The notes beneath the pieces are model-generated. The model was not told the origin of the DNA. It did no database searches and worked only from the letters and a program-made list of their open reading frames with translations. Below, piece by piece: positions 57,454 to 64,000 of a stretch of DNA of 64,000 nt (the stretch's first letter is position 1; each line of letters starts with the position of its first letter). The position numbers and the translations under genes are program-made. This DNA is from Ilex aquifolium (lineage: Eukaryota; Streptophyta; Magnoliopsida; Aquifoliales; Aquifoliaceae): positions 43,263,642 to 43,327,641 of the forward strand of contig OX637394.1 of assembly GCA_951799425.1 (NCBI GenBank), given 5' to 3'.

Positions 57454-59630
57454 ATGTCACGCCCCATCCTGGTCTCCAAAGGATGAGATGCGACTAGGTT
57501 TTTAATACACCTGTTAACATATATAATCTGGATTGATAAAACATTAAATAATCCCACAGGTGCAATAACACCACCCATCACCTTAGTCATTAAGCATGAT
57601 GGTAATACCTGACTCATAACTTGTACCATATATAACACATGTAACATATGTTTGTTTTTCCAGGTTATATACAAATGCAAAATCCCACACCCACATAGCA
57701 TACATCACAGGTATGCTTGTTAAATATGTTTATAATTATATACCAATAACCTGCTATAACAAACTCTCTGCATGACATAATACAACCCCAACCCCGTAAA
57801 GAATTATACAATCACTCAACCTATATCATTCAACTCATTAACCTAAATATATAATTAACAGACATACAACCTGAGTGATATCACACTAACTTCGCTGGAT
57901 CACTCTGAACTGAACTCAATTCTACGAGACAATATTCAACCGACTGGACTATGGACTAATATGCAATTCCCTCTATAGTACTTGAAAAGGAGAACCTATA
58001 GGGGTGTGAGCTAAACCACGCGCTCAGTGAGTATACATGTCGTATATGAAATGAAAATGGTAATAATACACATAAGTAGGTAAATACTACGTAACTACAC
58101 GTATCAAACAACAACATCAATCCAATTCCAAAGAATTCATAAGCCACAACACATCCATACTACCCCTCATCGGGTACTCGACCCACACGGATCGGTGTCT
58201 CCCGAACCTCTCGGGAACACCAGAGTACTAGCATACCACTGCACGCCCAGTAATCACGGATCGACGCTCCTGTCTCAGACAGTGCGCCACATTTCACAAT
58301 ACACAATACACAGTACAAAATATCATTCAAATACATAAGCACATAGCACATAATCGTGGAGAAATGTTATTAAATTCTATCATTACTATCATCTTATAAT
58401 AGCATTTTTAAAACATATAAAGATATACACTCACCTCGAGTGTATAGATCTACGGGCCTTCAGACCTATCAGTGGATCCGTATCTGTTTCAACACCAATT
58501 GTCCTACCTTTTACACCTAACACATTTGTAATTATAGTATCAATATGTTTATCACATCTAATAGTTAATCATGCACTAATACATGCAAGATGATTAATCC
58601 AAAGTGCCTCGGTAACCCTGGTTACCGCACTGTCCACTCACATACTGGCAGATTAGATTTAGGGATCACACTTTCTCCCCAAATCTCCAAAATCACTCAC
58701 ATTAATCACAATTACGATTAAGTAGGTCAAACACATTGACCAGGGGTTCATTTTCACACATTTCGACCCCGAATTCTAAAAATTACACTTCCGGCATTTC
58801 ATATATTTCGCACCGGATATTATATTCTTTTGCATTCGAAATTCACATTATCACATCAAGCATCATTTAAAAATGCAGCATCCAAAATTTCGGGTCATTT
58901 GAATTAAAATTCACATATGTGATAATAACATTTATAAATTAGGGTTTCGGCATTACCGACACCCATTTCCAACCTCTGTCGCACTTTTTCTTTTAAAACC
59001 ACCACACTTAAACTCACACACCCATTTAATCATGCAAAACAACACCCCTAATTGAACCCTTAAACTCTCTATTTCACACCCAAAAACCTCAATTCCAACC
59101 TAGCCCACCTAAAGCATCCCAAGCATCTCAATATTCATTTTTCACATTTTTCTCACACCTGGTTGAACACCCACTTAAATTCCTTTCTTAACAGCCTTTA
59201 ACTATATTTAACACACTTAAATAAACCCACGCAAAATCTGTTTTGAAATTAAACTAAAATAGCCCACACATATACACAGATACTTAAAATTAATCACACA
59301 CACAGTAAAATGAACACACACACATCCTTACCTTCTTCTTGTTTTCTTCTTCTTTTTCTCCACCTTCTTCTTGCATTCTCTCACTCTCGGTCTGGCATGG
59401 AAGCTCCACCCAAGTTCCTTTTTTTTTTTTTTTTCCCCTTTCTTCTCCCTCTCGGTTTGAGCTAGAAACCCACCAAAACTTGGTTTGCCTCTCTCCTCCT
59501 CTCCTTCCTTGCTTTCGGCTTAACACACACACACACATATATATTTTTCTTCCCTCTCTTTTACTCTCCCTCACCCATAGTTTCAACAAACCAGAACACA
59601 CACACACACACACTCACTGGTTTATGTGTT

Positions 59631-59665
<35 letters not shown>

Positions 59666-59702
59666 TCTACACTTTATATTGCACACACACACTCTACACT
59701 TT

Positions 59703-59739
<37 letters not shown>

Positions 59740-60076
59740 ACATACACACACACATAGACTTGGCCTTTAAAGATGACTCACCCATTTCATATTTTGACAC
59801 ATATTAGGATGACTCATCAAATTTAATAATTACACTTGCCTCCCCCAAAGTTTTTAAGTGATTTCAAAATCAACGTAATCTTATTTTCGCACATGAAATT
59901 TCTCTAAATAGGTCTCACTAATACATCACTAACGCAGTCTATATACTCGATGTATGCTCACACACATTATGGCTATAAAGGGTTTATTTAAATTAACACT
60001 TAAGTAGTTTCACATAATTACAATTTTGCCCACATAATTATGATAATATGCATGCAATGCATGATCGGGTCTCACA
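57454..60076 (-). repeat. 3' LTR of the Ty3/Gypsy element (~2.6 kb)
   Basis: The LTR starts TGTGAGACCCGATCATGCAT at 60076 (minus) and ends GGGGCGTGACA at 57454, giving a TG...CA structure of 2623 bases. It contains long (AC)n tracts at 59530-59760, a pyrimidine-rich zone at 59335-59520, and the segment shared with the fragment at 5903-7078. No clear target duplication was found at its left edge. Confidence 0.8.
59525..59760. repeat. (AC)n microsatellite cluster inside the LTR
   Basis: Several pure (AC)n runs, the longest about 30 bases, are separated by short LTR-specific words such as CTCTACACTTTA. The related fragment at 5903-7078 has the inverse (TG)n tract at the same place, so the microsatellite is part of the family. 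Confidence 0.85.
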
Positions 60077-62275
60077 ACTCTCCCCTACTAATAAAAATTT
60101 CGTCCTCGAAATTGCTTACCTGTACTAAACAAATGAGGATATTGAGCCCACATACTCTCCTCAGTCTCCCAAGTTGCTTCATCTACTGAGTGACTACGCC
60201 ACAAAACCTTTACCAACGGTATTATATTCGTGCGTAATACTTTCTCCTTCCTACCCAAAATCTGAACCGACTGCTCTACATAAGTCAAATCCTCGGCTAA
60301 TGCTATCGGTTCTGAAGTCAACACATATGATGGGTCAGGTAAGTATTTTCGTAGCATAGAAACATGGAATACATCATGCAACCTGTACAACTCCACTGGT
60401 AACTCTAACCGGTATGCAACAGCTCCAATCAACTCCACAATACTGTACGGACCAATATACCTGGGAGTCAACTTTCCTTTCCTGCCAAATCGAATGATTC
60501 CTTTCCAAGGTGATACCCCTAGAAATACTCGATCACCCACCTCGAATTCCAAGTCATGTCGGCGATTGTTTGCATAACTTTTTTGCCTGCTCTATGCGCT
60601 TCGTAATCTCTCTTGTATGACTTTAATCTGATCAACAGTCATTTGCACAATCTCTGGACCCAATAACTTCCTCTCACCCACTTCACTCTAGCACACTGGG
60701 GTCCTACACTTCCTCTCATACAAAGCTTCATACGGTGCCATCTTAATTGAACTCTGATAGCTGTTATTATAAGCAAATTCAACCAAAGGCAAATAATCAT
60801 CCCAGTTACCTCTAAGGTCCATGACACAAGCTCTCAACATGTCCTCTAATGTCTGAATAATACGCTCTATCTGTCTATCTGTTTGTGGGTGAAATGTTGT
60901 ACTAAACTTCAAAGTAATGTCCAGCGCAGCCTGTAAGTTAGGCCAAAACCTCGAGATAAAACGTGGATTCCTATCAGAGATAATAGATACAGGTAACCAT
61001 GCATTCTAACAATCTCATCAATGTACAATCTAGCTAGCCTGTCAAAAGAATAAAAAATCCTAATGGCTGGAAAATGAGCCGACTTCGTCAATCTATCAAC
61101 TATTACCCAGATAGCTTCATGTCCTCTCTGCGTGCAGGGTAAACCACTCACAAAATCCATAGTGATATGCTCCCATTTTCATTCTGGAATCGGTAGAGGC
61201 TGTAATAATCCGGCTGGTCTCTGATGCTCAGCCTTCACCTGCTGACATACCAAACATCGAGCCATAAACTCAGTTATCTCTTGTTTTATCCCAGACCACC
61301 AGTAATGCTCTCTCAAGTCACGATACAATTTTGTACTACCCAGATGCATAGCATATGCTGAACTATGCGCTTCCTCCAGAATCTCTTTTTTTAACACTGC
61401 ATCGTTAGGTACACATAACCGAGAACCAACTAACAAAACATCAGCACTGTCAACCATAAAATCAGTTTTCACCCGTCTTCACCTCTTTCTTCAATTTCTC
61501 AATCTGGAGATCAAATTGATGTGCCTCTTTGATCCTATCCACCAGCACTGGTGTCAAAGTCATTGTAGCATGTAAAGTTGCAGTCTCTCCTATCCCTAAC
61601 TGCACTCTCAAAGATTTCAAATTCATAAATAAACCTCTCCGAATCACTCGCAAACTAGCCAATCTATTTGATGATTTTCGGCTCAAAACATCTACCACAA
61701 CATTTGCTTTTCCTGGTTGGTAATGGATAGTGCAGTCATAATCCTTAATAAGCTCAATCCAGCGCCGCTGCCTCAGGTTCAACTCTTTCTGGGTAAACAG
61801 ATATTTCAAACTCTGGTGATCGGTATAAATCTCACATGTAACCCCATATAGAAAATGTCTCCACAATCTCAGTGCAAATATAATAGCTGCAAAATCCAAA
61901 TCATGGGTACGATAATTGCACTCATGCGGTTTCAGCTGTTTGGAGGCATAAGCTACCACTCTACCGTGCTGCATCAACACACAACCCAAACCCTGATGTG
62001 AGGCATCACTATAAACCACAAATCCATCACTACCTGACGGAATGGTTAATACTGGTGCAGTCGTTAATCTGGTCTTCAGCTCCTAGAAACTCTGCTCACA
62101 TCTATTAGACCACTCAAACTTCACACACTTCCGAGTCAATCGGGTCAGGGAAATAGCTAAAATGTAGAAATTATGTACAAACCTCCGGTAGTAACCTGTC
62201 AATCCCAGAAAACTCTGAATCTCAGTCACTGTCCTCGATCTCTCCCAGTTAACTACAACATCAAGTTTGGCTGGA

Positions 62276-62955
62276 TCAACACATACACCATCCCCAGAAG
62301 GGAATCCACGAAGGAGATGGAAGTAAGTGAATCAAACGCTAACACAAGTTTTATCTCATTCCTCAACCATTCCTTTTTGACTTTATCATCGAAAGGTCGA
62401 TCTCCGAAGTCCTTTCGATCTCCAACTTACCTTTGCAAATACCCAAGAAGGCGGATAAAAACTTTTGTAAATTTTCGTTGAATACATAAAAACTCTTTTC
62501 TTTCTACAATTGTTTTTTAAGTTTTTGCAATAGTAGATTACCACTGTATATTGTAAATTGTTTTATATATAATGGTAAATCACTGTTACATAAACCATCG
62601 ACTATTATAATTTACAATAATACATCAATAAATGAAGAAAACACCATACAAGATCAAAAAGAAAAGCTCGACAAAGGAGCACAACAGGATCCAAAAGGGA
62701 GAACATGAGAATTGACACATGGCAATTGACCATTAATTGATCTCGAGCAATGTTATTAGAACATAAATTTGAGACATAATGATTATGGCTATTAGAATTT
62801 CAGTGGATCCCAATATTAAATATAATTCATTATCAATCAAATAGTCACAATGCATTATGCCTCCAATAACATTAGTTACTGGAAAATACTAAATAGACTT
62901 CAAAAATTGTTTTAAAAATTTGACTTCATAAATCACTATTATTGAAAATGCAGTG
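62276..62955. other. Intergenic DNA with a small inverted repeat
   Basis: Around 62525-62635 the words TAGATTACCACTGTATATTG and AATGGTAAATCACTGTTACA suggest an imperfect palindrome of about 110 bases. An open frame at 62173-62481 begins inside the retrotransposon remnant and is not a gene. Confidence 0.4.
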
Positions 62956-63212
62956 AGAGAAAATATTCATTACAACGGTGATACCACGTGGTAAGGTGAT
63001 GTGGTATCACCAACTAATAATACTAAAACAAATAAATAGATGGACCCCACAAAAATTCATAATCAACATGTCACGTAAGCAAATAACTCTTCATTCTTCT
63101 ACCATGTAAGTCCAAGTGGAGTTCACCTTTTTCATTTGGAGTTTTATTATTGGTTAGTGATACTATATCATCAATGGTGGCATAGTATCACCGTTATATT
63201 CAATATTTACTC
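62956..63212. mobile_element. Small TIR element (MITE), about 250 bp
   Basis: ATATTCATTACAACGGTGAT at the left and the inverted ATATTGAATATAACGGTGAT at the right form an inverted repeat that continues through ATACCAC/ATACTAT and ends near ACTAATAATA/ACCAATAATA. The 250-base element is non-coding. The target duplication is unclear, so the superfamily is not assigned. Confidence 0.65.
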
Positions 63213-63654
63213 AGGTAAAAGGTTATAATAAATACTGAAACCACGATTAAATCAATAAAAAATATCACAACTACATCCTCAAATCAAATTTTTAAATCTG
63301 TAAAACATTACTCTTACTGATTCTCCTAACCAAAGAGAGTAAGAGATCAAATTGATTTCTTATTCTCTTTGCCGAAGGGAATCAATCATGACTACTAAAC
63401 TAGGTCCCATATCCACCCACAATGTAATGACAGTAAACCAACTCTATTATTTATTAATTGTCTATAATAATTACTCATAATTTTGTCTCTCACTATACTG
63501 AACCCGTATTTTTATAAAATATCACAATTATCCTTTATTGATTTTCAAATGACTATTTATAACAACTTTTAATTTTCTCTTTAACCACATTCAATTCAAC
63601 TGCTTAGGGTGTGTTTTTAATTTTTTTTTTCTAGTGAATTATGATCCAAACACC
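63213..63654. other. AT-rich intergenic DNA
   Basis: No feature could be supported in this stretch. Confidence 0.5.
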
Positions 63655-64000
63655 TAGGGATGTCAGTTGACCGAATCGGGGGCGGGGGGTATAGTCTCCA
63701 TCCCCGTACCCGCTTAAAAAACCTTCGTTCTTCCCCGGTCCACTCCCGTTAGCGAGTATAATTTCATCCTCATCCCCGTCCGTGAGTAAATTTCTAATCC
63801 CCGCTTCCCCTGTACCCGCCCAAGCCCAAGCCTAAGCCCAAGCCCAAGTTCAAGCCAACATAATACAAAATTCTAAATAAATTCAATATTTTAAATAATC
63901 CAACAACATTCTAAATAATTTAACATAATCTAACACAACATAATGTAGCATAACATATTCCAACAGTCATGACAGTACAATACTCCCCCCCTCCCTTCTT
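63655..64000. mobile_element. hAT-like MITE end, running off the window
   Basis: TAGGGATGTCAGTTGACCG, then a G-rich run, CCCGTACCCGCTTAAAAAA and CCCGTTAGCGAG parallel the start of the element at 46719. A small tandem of AAGCCC lies at 63820-63845. The right end is beyond the window. Confidence 0.45.

Larger units (their letters stand above)
57454..62275 (-). mobile_element. Ty3/Gypsy chromovirus (Tekay-like), broken and 5'-truncated
   Basis: A minus-strand LTR retrotransposon fossil. From right to left it shows the end of the reverse transcriptase (about 62275-62030), RNase H (62020-61680, with [13 protein letters not shown] and [10 protein letters not shown]), the integrase zinc region and core (61470-60690, with HPQTDRQIERIIQTLEDMLR and WDDYLPLVEFAYNNS), and a C-terminal chromodomain-like segment (60300-60090, with VLWRSHSVDEATWETE). 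A purine tract at 60077-60090 then precedes one long LTR. Gag, protease, most of the reverse transcriptase and the 5' LTR are absent. The coding part has several breaks. Chromodomain plus a long LTR fits Del/Tekay. No LTR pair is available for dating. Confidence 0.85.

Noticed and set aside
1-64000. tRNA, rRNA or snRNA genes
   Set aside because: No cloverleaf with A and B boxes, rRNA segment or snRNA core was found by eye; the initiator-tRNA-like word at 36892 is a primer binding site of the TRIM.

Overview
This is nuclear DNA from a flowering plant, most likely a eudicot. The evidence is intron-bearing genes with GT-AG junctions, AT-rich intergenic DNA, and plant-specific element families: FAR1/FRS-type MULE transposase, Ulp1-bearing MULE genes, TRIM, a chromodomain Ty3/Gypsy element, plant L1 LINEs with an RNase H tail, Helitrons, hAT MITEs and a CACTA end. 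The species cannot be named from the sequence. Only one ordinary host gene is clearly present: a complete seven-exon MATE/DTX transporter (7565-10545) closest in my reading to Arabidopsis DTX40.

Left part (1-18478). Helitron ends, a CACTA terminus, a 1.3-kb TIR element with a 9-bp target duplication, a local direct duplication, and a fragment of a long Ty3/Gypsy LTR that ends about 490 bp before the transporter start. After the transporter come a short TIR element, a 0.6-kb Helitron, dispersed repeats and a 641-bp hAT-like MITE with a perfect 8-bp duplication.

Central part (18479-43644). This whole 25.2-kb block reads as one very large Mutator-like element (MULE). It has 50-bp terminal inverted repeats, 9-bp-type target duplications, and flanks that are the two halves of a repeat also present at 12.33-12.56 kb. 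Inside are long arms of higher-order repeats with dense GATCGATC palindromes; two diverged, convergent Ulp1-type protease genes, the first preceded by HMG-box-like exons; a decayed FAR1/MURA-type transposase gene; a second plant-transposon gene on the minus strand; and a degraded fragment of a host RPA1 gene. Later guests inserted into it are a TRIM and several L1 3' ends.

Right part (43645-64000). The other half of the split repeat, a 698-bp hAT-like MITE, a second copy of the 9-bp-duplication TIR family, a G-rich tract, a 2.4-kb Helitron filled with (CCA)n-like repeats, minus-strand Helitron ends, short LINE remnants (one with an 11-bp duplication), and a minus-strand chromodomain Ty3/Gypsy element with a 2.6-kb LTR, truncated within its reverse transcriptase.

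The best candidate for an unusual system is the 25-kb MULE: transposase, paired SUMO-protease-like genes, an HMG-box-like segment and motif-dense arms resemble the VANDAL/Kaonashi class, in which an element-encoded factor recognises short repeated motifs in its own DNA. The parallel is inference. Most coding parts seen here are decayed.
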